Assembly: GCA_964555685.1 (NCBI GenBank)
Contig: CAZKTO010000003.1
Span: 20,098 to 84,097 of the forward strand
Reading direction: 5' to 3'
DNA length: 64,000 bases
DNA from: CAZKTO01 sp964555685
Lineage (GTDB): Bacteria > Chloroflexota > Dehalococcoidia > SHYB01
In this document: piece after piece, positions 52,020 through 60,954 of the stretch
Layout: the number at the start of each line of letters is the position of its first letter
How positions within the stretch are numbered: the stretch's first letter is position 1
Notes under the pieces: model-generated
What the model saw: the letters and a program-made list of their open reading frames with translations, nothing else
What the model was told of the DNA's origin: nothing
Database searches by the model: none
Program-made: the position numbers and the translations under genes

Positions 52020-52853
52020 ATGAACGTGAGCCTTGCGCCCGATCAAAGAGAAATATCGTTTTTTGTTTATCACTACACGACGGCCAAGAAAGCGATCAGC
52101 ATCCTCGAGTCAGGGTACTTCAGGCCAGCGCGACTATCAGAGTGCGCAGATCCGTACGAGTCAAAGGCCTGGAACTTTGGGGTAAAGCGCAATATTCGTA
52201 ACGGGCCTATTCCGAGCAACATCGACGAATTGGGGCGCACTGCAACGGCTAAATTACGGGAGGACTGGCATGTTCTTTGCCTTACGAGTGATATGCCAGG
52301 GCAGGACTTTAGGAACACCATTGGTGGCTGTATCCCAGCAATGTGGACGCATTACGGCGACAAACACAGTGGAGCCTGCCTGATCCTGCGTTGGCCGAAC
52401 CTTTACGAATCGGTGTTGCAAGCGAGTCATGGACAGATGCTCATTTTCGGCTGGGTGAACTATGGAGGACTCAGCGACTTGCCCCCGCAGGGAGCCTTTA
52501 CGCTTGATTACGACGAGATCGAATCGAACGGGATGGATCGGGCTCTTCTCCATCACACTGAGAGGTTCTATAAAGAGCTGTTCCTGACGAAGCATGCGTC
52601 TTGGTCTTGCGAGCAGGAGTATCGCTACTTGGTCAGGAGTTCGAGACCAGTAGACGTGCCAATCCGAGACGCTGTCCGAGGGATATACGTGGGGAGCGAC
52701 ATTGCGAGAGAGGACGCCGAAGTTCTAAGGGGATTCGGCGAGGAGTTGAGCGTAGAGGTGCGCGTGATGACCTGGGTCAACTGTAACCCGCTCGCTAGGT
52801 TCTGCGCGCTCTACCAGCCGCCCGGGATGAACAGGCTTTGGACAGGAGCGTAA
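52020..52853 (+). CDS. DUF2971 family protein
   Basis: The 277-residue protein begins FFVYHYTTAKKAISILESGYFR. ADPYESKAWNFG, MWTHYGDKHSGACLILRW and HASWSCEQEYRYLVRSS follow, the pattern of DUF2971 (an ADP-ribosyltransferase-like fold suggested for the family). Base composition is visibly less GC-rich and codon use differs from neighbours, suggesting transfer. The start is 12 nt after GGGAGG. DUF2971 genes often travel with defence or accessory islands; no partner is recognised here. Confidence 0.75.
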   Translation: MNVSLAPDQREISFFVYHYTTAKKAISILESGYFRPARLSECADPYESKAWNFGVKRNIRNGPIPSNIDELGRTATAKLREDWHVLCLTSDMPGQDFRNTIGGCIPAMWTHYGDKHSGACLILRWPNLYESVLQASHGQMLIFGWVNYGGLSDLPPQGAFTLDYDEIESNGMDRALLHHTERFYKELFLTKHASWSCEQEYRYLVRSSRPVDVPIRDAVRGIYVGSDIAREDAEVLRGFGEELSVEVRVMTWVNCNPLARFCALYQPPGMNRLWTGA

Positions 52854-52908
52854 CGCCTGATGACAAGCGGGTGGGGGGTCCCGCGCAGGGGAGGCGTCCC
52901 CACCCACC

Positions 52909-53547
52909 TCACACCCCGCGCCGGTTCGGGTCCCAGATGACCTTGTGCACCTGGAGCGAGAGGCGCGCGTGGGGCGCCTCCGCCTTCACCCACTCGGCGA
53001 GCGCCGCGGGCTCCAGCTCGCCCCAGACGGGCGAGAAGAGGACGTGGCACCGGGGCCTGTGCCGCGCCAGCACCTCGAGGGAGAAGTCGAAGTCCCGGCG
53101 ATCGGCCACGACGAACTTGAGCTGGTCCTGGGGCCGCAGCCCGGCCAGCTCGCCGTACCTGTTGAAGCGCTCCATCCCGGAGCCGGGGCACTTGATGTCC
53201 ATGACCCAGCAGTCGATGGGCGCATCCTGGGGCAGGGGATGGCCGCCGGCCGTCTCGACCTCCATCCAGTAGCCCCGGTCCTTGAGAGCGCGGGCCAGCG
53301 CCAGGAGGTCGCGCAGGTGGGCCAGGGGCTCGCCGCCGGTGATGCAGACGTGCCGGGCGGGCCAGGTGGCCACGCGCTCCAGCACGGCGGCCAGGGTCAA
53401 CTCCTCGCCGCCCTTGAAGTCCCAGGTGTAGGCCGAGTCGCACCAGCGGCAGCGGAAGGGGCAGCCCTGGAAGCGGATGAAGGCCATGGGCAGGCCGGCG
53501 TAGACGCCCTCGCCCTGAATGGAGTAGAAGACCTCGCTGATGCGCAC
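52909..53547 (-). CDS. queE: 7-carboxy-7-deazaguanine synthase
   Basis: The 212-residue radical-SAM enzyme has YSIQGEGVYAGLP, FIRFQGCPFRCRWCDSAYTWD with the CxxxCxxC cluster motif, CITGGEPL and MDIKCPGSG. It makes 7-carboxy-7-deazaguanine for queuosine or archaeosine-like modification, or for DNA deazapurines. A GTG start has AGAGG 8 nt upstream. No other que gene is in the window. Confidence 0.93.
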   Translation of the reverse strand: MRISEVFYSIQGEGVYAGLPMAFIRFQGCPFRCRWCDSAYTWDFKGGEELTLAAVLERVATWPARHVCITGGEPLAHLRDLLALARALKDRGYWMEVETAGGHPLPQDAPIDCWVMDIKCPGSGMERFNRYGELAGLRPQDQLKFVVADRRDFDFSLEVLARHRPRCHVLFSPVWGELEPAALAEWVKAEAPHARLSLQVHKVIWDPNRRGV

Positions 53548-53660
53548 GGGAGAAGCCTCTGGGCCAGCATAGCCGCGCCAGAAGCGAGGGTCAAATGGAG
53601 GGGGATCGCCCGTCCCCAGTTGACACCTCCCTTGCCCGGTGCTAGCGTCTGCCCATCGCC

Positions 53661-55313
53661 ATGCCGTACGACCTCCTCATCAAGAACGCCCGCATCGTCG
53701 ATGGCACAGGCGGCCCATCGCGCCACGGCTCCGTGGCCGTCGCCGGCGGACGCATCGCCGCCGCGGGCGAGGCGGACGGCCACGCCAAGCGCGTCATCGA
53801 CGCCGGTGGCCAGGTCGTCTCGCCCGGCTTCATCGACATGCACACCCACTACGACGCCCAGATCACCTGGGACCCTCTGTGCACCCCCTCGTGCTACCAC
53901 GGCGCGACGACGGTGGTCATGGGCAACTGCGGCTACGCCCTGGCGCCGGCGCGGCCCCACGACCGGGACTACCTCATGGGGATGTTCAGCGCCGTCGAGG
54001 GCGTCTCCAAGCACACGCTCGTGAGCGGGCTGCCGTGGGAGTGGGAGACGCAGCCCCAGTACTTCGACTGGCTGCGGCGGCGCGGCCTGGGGATCAACGT
54101 GGCGGCGCAGGTGGGACACTCGGCCGTCCGGCGCTACGTGCTGGGGCCCGAGGCCCACGAGCGCGTGGCCACGCCCGCCGAGACCGAGGCCATGGCGGAC
54201 CTGGTGCGGCAGGGCATGCGCGCAGGAGCCATCGGGTTCAGCACCTCCCGCGTGGCGCACCAGAAGGGAGAGCACGGCGAGCCCATCCCCTCGTACGTCG
54301 CCTCCGAGGACGAGCTCTTCACGCTCGCCGGCGTGCTCCGCGAGCTGAACCGAGGCATCATCGGCATCAACCCCCGGACCAAGGCCCTGGACTTCAACCA
54401 GGCCGACCGGGACCAGCTCTTCAAGCTGGCGAAGAGCACGGGGCGCGTCGTCAACTGGAACGAGTTCAACCAGCGCTGGGAGTACCCGGACCAGTGGCGC
54501 TCGCTCCTCGACTACATGGAGGGCGCCCAGCGCCAGGGGGCGCGGGTCTACGCCGTCATGCGCTGCCAGCGGATGGACCTGCACTTCAATCTGCGTCACC
54601 TCCATGCCGCCTTCTCCTCGCCCATCTGGCGCGCCTTTGTCTCGCTGCCGGACGAGGAGAAGCTGCGGCGCCTGGCCGATCCCGAAAGCCGGGCGGCCAT
54701 GCCTCCGCCGCGCTTGCAGCGCATCGGCGTCAGCATCGAGACCCTGCCCAAGAACAAGCCCCTCCAGGGCAGGCTCCTCGTGGACGTGGCCCGCGAGCGC
54801 GGGATGGACCCGGGTGCCCTCTTCATGGACATCGCGCGCGAGGAGCGCCTGGACACCGAGTTCGCCTTCCTGGGCGTGACCAACGGCGACGACGCGGCGG
54901 TGGAGGCGATGCTCAAGAGCCCGGCCACTATCACCGGTATCTCGGACGCCGGCGCCCACCTGCACAGCATGTCCGGCGTCGACTACCCCACCTATTTCCT
55001 GGGCCGGTGGGTCCGGGAGCGCAAGGTCTTCACGCTGGAGGAGGGCGTGGCCGCCCTCACCTCCGTCCCGGCGAAGGTCGCCGGCCTGACAGGGCGGGGT
55101 GTGATCGAGCCCGGCGCCGCCGCCGACCTCTGCGTCTTCGACCCGGACCGCATCGCCCCGGAGCCCGTCGAGGTCTGGCACGACCTGCCCGGCGGCGAGT
55201 CGCGGCACGTGAAGCGCGCCCGCGGCATCGAGTGGGTCATCGTCAACGGGGAGCCGATGCTCCACCGGGGCGAGCCCCTGGGGACCCTCCCGGGCCAGCT
55301 CCTCACCGGGTAG
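53661..55313 (+). CDS. N-acyl-D-amino-acid deacylase family amidohydrolase
   Basis: The 550-residue protein begins YDLLIKNARIVDGTGGPS. It has PGFIDMHTHYDAQITWDP (zinc HxH), MGNCGYALAPARP with the metal-bridging cysteine typical of D-aminoacylases, QVGHSAVRRYVLG, and ITGISDAGAHLHSMSG with the catalytic aspartate. It ends with an EPGAAADLCVFDPDRI beta-domain. It would hydrolyse N-acyl-D-amino acids or related cyclic amides. A luciferase-like gene follows 8 bp later. Confidence 0.9.
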   Translation: MPYDLLIKNARIVDGTGGPSRHGSVAVAGGRIAAAGEADGHAKRVIDAGGQVVSPGFIDMHTHYDAQITWDPLCTPSCYHGATTVVMGNCGYALAPARPHDRDYLMGMFSAVEGVSKHTLVSGLPWEWETQPQYFDWLRRRGLGINVAAQVGHSAVRRYVLGPEAHERVATPAETEAMADLVRQGMRAGAIGFSTSRVAHQKGEHGEPIPSYVASEDELFTLAGVLRELNRGIIGINPRTKALDFNQADRDQLFKLAKSTGRVVNWNEFNQRWEYPDQWRSLLDYMEGAQRQGARVYAVMRCQRMDLHFNLRHLHAAFSSPIWRAFVSLPDEEKLRRLADPESRAAMPPPRLQRIGVSIETLPKNKPLQGRLLVDVARERGMDPGALFMDIAREERLDTEFAFLGVTNGDDAAVEAMLKSPATITGISDAGAHLHSMSGVDYPTYFLGRWVRERKVFTLEEGVAALTSVPAKVAGLTGRGVIEPGAAADLCVFDPDRIAPEPVEVWHDLPGGESRHVKRARGIEWVIVNGEPMLHRGEPLGTLPGQLLTG

Positions 55314-55321
55314 CCGCTCCC

Positions 55322-56275
55322 GTGGCGCTCCGATTCGGCGTCGCCCTGCCCAATCTGGGCTTCGGCATGGACCCGCGCCAGCCCCAGGAGCAGCGCGATC
55401 TCGTCCTGGAGACGGCGGAGCGGGCCGAGGCGCTGGGCTTCGACTCGGTCTGGGTGGGCGACCACCTGGCGCTCCCCAAGAATCCCCGGCGTCCCTATCC
55501 CTACGCCGCCGAGACGACTTACCTTCCGAGCGAGAGCCCGCTGCTGGACCCCATCGCCACCCTCGCCGTCGTCGCCGGGCAGACGCGCCGGATACGGCTG
55601 GGGCTCGGCGTGCTGGTGGCCGCCTACCGGCACCCGCTGGTGGCCGCCAAGCTCCTCTCGACCATCGACGTGCTCTCGAACGGGCGCGTGATCCTGGGCG
55701 TCGGCGCCGGGTGGATGCCCGAGGAGTTCGAGGCCGTGGGCGCCCCCTTCGAGCGGCGCGGCGCGCTGACCGACGAATGGGTCCGCTACGTGCGCGCGGC
55801 CTGGACGCACGACTACCCGGAGGTGCGCGGCGACCTCTTTCAGCTTTCGGGGATGTCCGTGCTGCCCAGGCCAGTCCAGCAGGGCGGCATCCCCATCTGG
55901 ATCGGCGGGAACACCAAGGCCGCGCTGCGCCGCGCGGCGCTCCTGGGCGACGGCTGGGACACGCTGCACACGATGCCGGAGCTGCTGGCGGGGCGCCTGG
56001 CCGAGCTCCGCCGTATGCGGTCAGAGCACGGCCTGGCCTCGAAGCCCTTTGCCGTGAGCGTGCGCGGTGGGCCTCTGCGGCTCGCAACAGCACCCGATGA
56101 TAGCTCCCGCAGGACGCCGCTCTCGGGGACGCCGGAGCAGGTGGTGGCGACGCTGCGGTCGTTCGAGACGATGGGGGTGACGAACGTGGTCCTGGGGACG
56201 GACCAGCGGGACCGCCGGGCGATCCTGACCTCGATGGAGCGGTTCGTCAAGGAGATCCGGCCCGCCATCGGCTGA
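55322..56275 (+). CDS. luciferase-like (LLM) F420-dependent oxidoreductase
   Basis: The protein has 317 residues from GTG 55322. RFGVALPNLGFGMDPRQ, ALGFDSVWVGDHLALP, RIRLGLGVLVAAYRHPLVAAK, LSNGRVILGVGAGWMPEEFEA and IPIWIGGNTKAALRRAALLGDGW (in part) match the F420-dependent TIGR03619-like group. Only 8 bp after the deacylase gene, it is probably translated from the same mRNA. The substrate is unknown. Confidence 0.87.
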   Translation: MALRFGVALPNLGFGMDPRQPQEQRDLVLETAERAEALGFDSVWVGDHLALPKNPRRPYPYAAETTYLPSESPLLDPIATLAVVAGQTRRIRLGLGVLVAAYRHPLVAAKLLSTIDVLSNGRVILGVGAGWMPEEFEAVGAPFERRGALTDEWVRYVRAAWTHDYPEVRGDLFQLSGMSVLPRPVQQGGIPIWIGGNTKAALRRAALLGDGWDTLHTMPELLAGRLAELRRMRSEHGLASKPFAVSVRGGPLRLATAPDDSSRRTPLSGTPEQVVATLRSFETMGVTNVVLGTDQRDRRAILTSMERFVKEIRPAIG

Positions 56276-56374
56276 CGGCATCCCATCCGGCCCTTCCCCC
56301 ATTCGCGTAATCGGAGCTTGCCCTGAGTCCTTCGAATGGGTACTCTGCGGATATTCTTGGCCGGGGAGGCTGCC

Positions 56375-57142
56375 ATGCGACCGAACAAGGTCAAGGCTCT
56401 GTGGCGCGAGGGGAAGCCGGCGGCCGCCGGCTGGCTCAGCCTGGCCGACGTCTACGTGGCCGAGGCCCTCTCTCACGCCGGCTTCGACGCGCTCGTGCTG
56501 GACATGCAGCACGGCATGGGCATCGGGCCGGACCGGGCGGCGGCCTGGCTCCAGGCCGTCAGCACCGGCGAGGCCGCGCCCTTCGTCCGCGTCCCCTGGA
56601 ACGAGCCCGCCTACGCCCAGTGGGTGCTGGACGCCGGCGCCTACGGGATCATCGTGCCCCTGGTAGGCAGCAAAGAGGAGGCGGCCAAGGCCGGCCAGGC
56701 CTGCCGCTATCCACCGGCCGGCTACCGGAGCGTGGGGCCCAACCGGGTGAGCTACTACGCCGGCCCCGACTACATCAAGAGCGCCAACGGCGAGGTCGTC
56801 TGTCTCGTGATGATCGAGGACATCCGCACCGTCGAGCGGATCGAGGAGGTGGCCACGGCGCCGGGGATCGATGGCTTCTACATCGGGCCGGCCGACCTGG
56901 CGCTCTCGATGGGCCTCCAGCCGTTCGAGTACCCCAAGAGCCAGCGCCACGCCGAGGCCTGCCAGCGGGTGTTGGACGCGGCGCGGGCCCAGGGGCTCGT
57001 GGCCGGCGTCCACTGCGGCACGCCCGAGGAGGCGGCGCAGCGCTTCAAGCAGGGCTTCCGCTTCTGCCCCGTCATGTCGGACGTGGGGGCGCTGCGCGCG
57101 GGGGCGATGGCGGCCCTCAAAGCGGTGAGGCAGGGTGGGTGA
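56375..57142 (+). CDS. HpcH/HpaI family aldolase
   Basis: The 255-residue TIM barrel has GWLSLADVYVAEALSHAGFDALVLDMQHG, VRVPWNEPAYAQWVLDAGAYGIIVPLV, MIEDIRTVERIEEV and GFYIGPADLALSMG (some quoted in part). The metal-binding Glu and Asp are in the last two segments. It would cleave or form 2-keto-3-deoxy-type acids. GGGGAGG lies 5 nt before the ATG at 56375. Confidence 0.9.
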   Translation: MRPNKVKALWREGKPAAAGWLSLADVYVAEALSHAGFDALVLDMQHGMGIGPDRAAAWLQAVSTGEAAPFVRVPWNEPAYAQWVLDAGAYGIIVPLVGSKEEAAKAGQACRYPPAGYRSVGPNRVSYYAGPDYIKSANGEVVCLVMIEDIRTVERIEEVATAPGIDGFYIGPADLALSMGLQPFEYPKSQRHAEACQRVLDAARAQGLVAGVHCGTPEEAAQRFKQGFRFCPVMSDVGALRAGAMAALKAVRQGG

Positions 57143-57154
57143 CCTCTCCCCAAA

Positions 57155-57179
57155 CCCCCTCTCCCGATGGGAGAGGGGG
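57155..57179. repeat. pyrimidine-arm hairpin
   Basis: Perfect 11-bp arms (57155-57165 and 57169-57179) with a GAT loop, 12 bp after the aldolase gene. No T-run follows. Confidence 0.75.
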
Positions 57180-57285
57180 AACAGGAGTGCGGTTCGGCGC
57201 CCTTGATTTTCTCGCCCGTTTCTGAGCAATATAAGGAGTGCGGGACGGCCCGGCCCCGTCGCGAGGGCGCGCCGCCCGCTACCCT

Positions 57286-59052
57286 ATGCGTACCCTCTGG
57301 CGTATCCTCGGCTTCCTCAGGCCCCACAAGCGGCTGGTCATCGCGGCCTTCGCCAGCCTCGTCGTCTCGTCGCTCCTCTACCTGGCCCTGCCACGGCTCC
57401 TGGGCGAGTCGGTGGACCGCGTCGTCGAAGAGGGCTCGTTCCGCTTCCTCGTCTGGATGGGGCTGGCCATCGTCGTCGTCACGGTCCTGCGGGGCATCTT
57501 CGCCTACGTGGAGAACTACCTCCGCGAGGCCCTCTCCCAGCTCGTCGCCTACGACGTCCGCAACGCCATCTACGACCACCTCCAGCGCCTGAGCTTCGCC
57601 TACCACGACCGGCAGCAGACGGGCCAGCTCATGTCCCGGGCGACGGCGGACGTGGAGAACATCCGCTGGTTCATCAGCCTCGGCGTCTTCCGCCTGACCT
57701 ATCTCGCGATCCTCATCGCCGCCGTGGCCGGCGTGCTGCTCACGACGAACTGGGCCCTGGCCCTGGTGAGCCTGGCCTTCGTCCCCATCATGGTGGCGCG
57801 GGGCGTGACCATCAGCCGCCAGCTTCGCGGCATCTGGAACCGGGCCCAGGAGATCACCGGCCAGCTCACCACGGTGCTCCAGGAGAGCCTGTCCGGCATC
57901 CGGGTGGTGAAGGCCTTCCACCGGCAGGAGCACGAGGAGCGCAAGTTCGCCGCCAAGGCCGAGGCCCTGGCCGGCGAGCAGCTCCTGGCGGCGCGCGTCC
58001 AGGCCAGCAACACGCCCCTCATCACCTTCCTGTTCACCGCCGTCATCGGCCTTATCCTCTGGTTCGGCGGGCGCGAGGTCCTGGCCGGACGGCTGACGCC
58101 CGGCGAGCTGACCTCGTTCCTCCTGTATCTCGCCATACTCCAGATGCCCGTGCGGATGATCGGCTGGATGATCAACTTGGCCACGCGGGCGGTGACGTCG
58201 GGGAACCGCGTCTTCGAGATCCTGGACGCCGAATCGCCAGTGAAGGAGCGGCCGGGAGCCCTCGCCCTCAACGGCGCGCGGGGCCACGTGACGCTGGATC
58301 GCGTCTCGTTCCAGTACGAGGCGGCCTCGCCCGTGCTCAACGACATCTCCTTCGAGGCGCGCCCGGGCCAGGTCGTCGCCCTCCTGGGCGCCACCGGCAG
58401 CGGCAAGAGCACCATCGTCCACCTGCTGCCGCGCTTCTACGACGTCACCCAGGGCCGGGTGCTCATCGACGGCGCCGACGTGCGGGACGTGACGCTGGAG
58501 TCGCTGCGGCGCGTCGTGGGCATCGTCCAGCAGGACGTCTTCCTCTTCTCGGCCACCATCCGCGGCAACATCGCCTACGGAGCGGTGAACGCCACGCCGG
58601 AGCGGGTGGAGTGGGCCGCCAGGGCGGCGCGCCTGCACGACTTCATCGTGAGCATGCCGCGCGGGTACGACACCTGGGTCGGCGAGCGAGGCATCACGCT
58701 CTCGGGCGGACAGAAGCAGCGGGTGGCCATCGCCCGGACGCTGCTGCTGGACCCGCCGGTCCTGATTCTTGACGACTCGACCTCCAGCGTGGACACGCGC
58801 ACCGAGCACGAGATCCGCCAGGCGATGCAGGCGCTCATGCGCGGCCGGACCACGTTCGTCATCGCCCAGCGGCTGACGACGGTGAAGAGCGCGGACCTGA
58901 TCCTGGTGCTGGAGGCCGGGCGCATCATCCAGCGCGGCCGGCACGGGGAGCTCCTGGCCCAGGGCGGCCGCTACCGGGAGATCTACGAGCTGCAGCTCCG
59001 GGCCCAGGAAGAGGCCGGCGCCGCCGTCGCCCAGGAGGAGCCCGTCTCATGA
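57286..59052 (+). CDS. ABC exporter half-transporter with degenerate ATPase site
   Basis: The 588-residue protein has about six membrane segments in residues 1-310 and an ATPase domain. Walker A is GATGSGKST (about 368), the signature is LSGGQKQR (about 469), Walker B is LILDDSTSS with Asp497 in place of the catalytic Glu, and the switch residue in IAQRL is Gln528, not His. This D/Q combination is known from the degenerate-site subunit of heterodimeric exporters such as TM287. Its partner is the next gene, 67 bp downstream. It probably exports lipids, drugs or peptides. Confidence 0.9.
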   Translation: MRTLWRILGFLRPHKRLVIAAFASLVVSSLLYLALPRLLGESVDRVVEEGSFRFLVWMGLAIVVVTVLRGIFAYVENYLREALSQLVAYDVRNAIYDHLQRLSFAYHDRQQTGQLMSRATADVENIRWFISLGVFRLTYLAILIAAVAGVLLTTNWALALVSLAFVPIMVARGVTISRQLRGIWNRAQEITGQLTTVLQESLSGIRVVKAFHRQEHEERKFAAKAEALAGEQLLAARVQASNTPLITFLFTAVIGLILWFGGREVLAGRLTPGELTSFLLYLAILQMPVRMIGWMINLATRAVTSGNRVFEILDAESPVKERPGALALNGARGHVTLDRVSFQYEAASPVLNDISFEARPGQVVALLGATGSGKSTIVHLLPRFYDVTQGRVLIDGADVRDVTLESLRRVVGIVQQDVFLFSATIRGNIAYGAVNATPERVEWAARAARLHDFIVSMPRGYDTWVGERGITLSGGQKQRVAIARTLLLDPPVLILDDSTSSVDTRTEHEIRQAMQALMRGRTTFVIAQRLTTVKSADLILVLEAGRIIQRGRHGELLAQGGRYREIYELQLRAQEEAGAAVAQEEPVS

Positions 59053-59078
59053 CTCCCCCTGCTCGCTCCCGTGCTGTT

Positions 59079-59103
59079 CCCCCTTCCCCGGCGGGGAAGG
59101 GGG
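59079..59103. repeat. pyrimidine-arm hairpin between the two ABC genes
   Basis: Perfect 11-bp arms CCCCCTTCCCC (59079-59089) and GGGGAAGGGGG (59093-59103) lie 16 bp before the start of the second ABC gene and may affect its relative expression. Confidence 0.75.
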
Positions 59104-59119
59104 CCGGGGGGTTAGGTCC

Positions 59120-60940
59120 ATGATGCGCGGCTATGCCCGGATGACCGGCATGGCCGGCCGCCTGGGCGAGTTCGAGGAGGAGCAGCTCGGCAAGCCCTAC
59201 GACCACCGGGTCGTCACGCGCCTGCTGCGGTACGTGGGGCCGCACCGGGGGGCCGCCGTGCTGGCGGGCGTCACCCTGCTCCTCTACACCGGCGCCACCG
59301 TCGCCGCGCCGTGGCTCGTGCGTATGGGCGTCGACGCCGTCACCGGCGGCAACCGAGGACGGCTGGACACCGTCGCCATCGTCTTCTTCGCCGTCGCCAT
59401 CGCTGGCTGGGCAGCCCACTACGTTCACCTGATCCTTATGGCCAAGGTGAGCCAGGCCATCCTCTACACGCTGCGGACCCAGATGTTCCGGCACCTGCAC
59501 CGGCTCTCCATGAGCTTCTACGACCGGAACGAGGTGGGGCGCGTCATGTCCCGCGTTCAGAACGACGTGACGAACCTCCAGGAGTTCCTCCAGACCGGCG
59601 TGACGAGCCTGGCCGACCTCCTGACCCTCTTCGGCATCGCCGTGGCGCTCTTCCTCATGGATGCCCAGCTGGCCGCGGTGACGCTGGCGGTAGTGCCGGT
59701 CCTCGTCGTCGCCCTGGGCCTGTGGCAGCGGCGCGCCCGCGCCGCCTTCATCCGCGTGCGCCAGGCCATCGCCGTCGTCAACGCCGGCCTCCAGGAGAAC
59801 CTCTCGGGCGTGCGGGTCGTCCAGAGCATGAACCGGGAGCAGGAGAACCTCCGGCAGTTCGACCGGGTGAACGACCGGCACCTCCAGGCGAACCTGACGG
59901 CCGGGCGCCTCTCGGCCCTCATAATGCCCCTGGTCGAGCTCCTGATGGCGGTGGCCACGGCGGCGGCGGTCGTCTACGGAGGCCACCGGGTGCTGGACTC
60001 GGATCTTCAGATCGGCGTGCTGGTGGCCTTCGCCCTCTACATCCAGCGCTTCTTCGACCCCATCCGCAACCTCACGATGCAGTACACGGAGCTCCAGCGG
60101 GCCATGGCCTCGGGACAGCGCATCTTCGAGGTGCTGGACACCAAGCCCGAGATCGCCGACGCCCCGGGCGCCCAGGCGCTGCCCCCATCGCGGGGCGAGA
60201 TCCGCTTCGAGGGCGTGAGCCACAGCTACGTGCGGGGCATCGAGGTGCTCCACGGCCTCGACCTGCACATCCGGCCCGGCGAGCGGGTGGCCCTCGTGGG
60301 CGAGACGGGCGCCGGCAAGACGACCGTCACCGCCCTCATCGCCCGCCTGTACGACTGCACCGCAGGCCGCGTGCTCATCGACGGGCACGACGTGCGCACG
60401 GTGACGCAGGAGTCCCTGGCCCGGCAGATCGCCATGGTCCTCCAGGACCCGTTTCTCTTCTCGGAGACCGTGCGAGAGAACATCCGCTACGGCCGGCTGG
60501 ACGCCACGGACGAGGAGGTGGAGGAGGCGGCCAGGACCGTCGGCGTCCACGACTTCATCCGCCTTCTGGAGAAGGGCTACGATACGGTGCTGGCGGAGCG
60601 CGGCGGCAACCTGAGCGTGGGCCAGCGGCAGCTCATCAGCTTCGCCCGGGCGGTGCTGGCTCGGCCCTCGATCCTGATCCTGGACGAGGCCACCGCCAAC
60701 ATCGATACGCACACGGAGGTCCTGATCCAGCGGGCGCTCGAGACGCTGCTGCGGGGGCGCACCTCCATCGTCATCGCCCACCGCCTCTCGACGATACGTA
60801 ACGCCGACCGGATCGTGGTGCTGGAGCGCGGACGCATCGCCGAGATGGGCAGCCACGCGGAGCTCATGGCCCGGCGGGGCATCTACCACCGGCTCTACAC
60901 GATGGCCTTCCAGACGGAGGGCCAGCAGGCGGTTGGGTAG
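59120..60940 (+). CDS. ABC exporter half-transporter, catalytic partner
   Basis: The 606-residue protein has a cytoplasmic N-terminal extension of about 35 residues, six membrane segments and an ATPase domain. Walker A is GETGAGKTT (about 394). The signature is degenerate, LSVGQRQL (about 498). Walker B is LILDEATAN with catalytic Glu523, and the switch is His554. Paired with the upstream subunit this gives one canonical site (this Walker B/His with the partner's LSGGQ) and one degenerate site, as in heterodimeric exporters. Confidence 0.92.
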   Translation: MMRGYARMTGMAGRLGEFEEEQLGKPYDHRVVTRLLRYVGPHRGAAVLAGVTLLLYTGATVAAPWLVRMGVDAVTGGNRGRLDTVAIVFFAVAIAGWAAHYVHLILMAKVSQAILYTLRTQMFRHLHRLSMSFYDRNEVGRVMSRVQNDVTNLQEFLQTGVTSLADLLTLFGIAVALFLMDAQLAAVTLAVVPVLVVALGLWQRRARAAFIRVRQAIAVVNAGLQENLSGVRVVQSMNREQENLRQFDRVNDRHLQANLTAGRLSALIMPLVELLMAVATAAAVVYGGHRVLDSDLQIGVLVAFALYIQRFFDPIRNLTMQYTELQRAMASGQRIFEVLDTKPEIADAPGAQALPPSRGEIRFEGVSHSYVRGIEVLHGLDLHIRPGERVALVGETGAGKTTVTALIARLYDCTAGRVLIDGHDVRTVTQESLARQIAMVLQDPFLFSETVRENIRYGRLDATDEEVEEAARTVGVHDFIRLLEKGYDTVLAERGGNLSVGQRQLISFARAVLARPSILILDEATANIDTHTEVLIQRALETLLRGRTSIVIAHRLSTIRNADRIVVLERGRIAEMGSHAELMARRGIYHRLYTMAFQTEGQQAVG

Positions 60941-60954
60941 GGACAGGGAGCGCC

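Noticed and set aside
53397..56093. 898-codon minus-strand frame
   Set aside because: Antisense to the D-aminoacylase and luciferase-like genes; Arg/Pro/Ala-rich with no recognisable domain.
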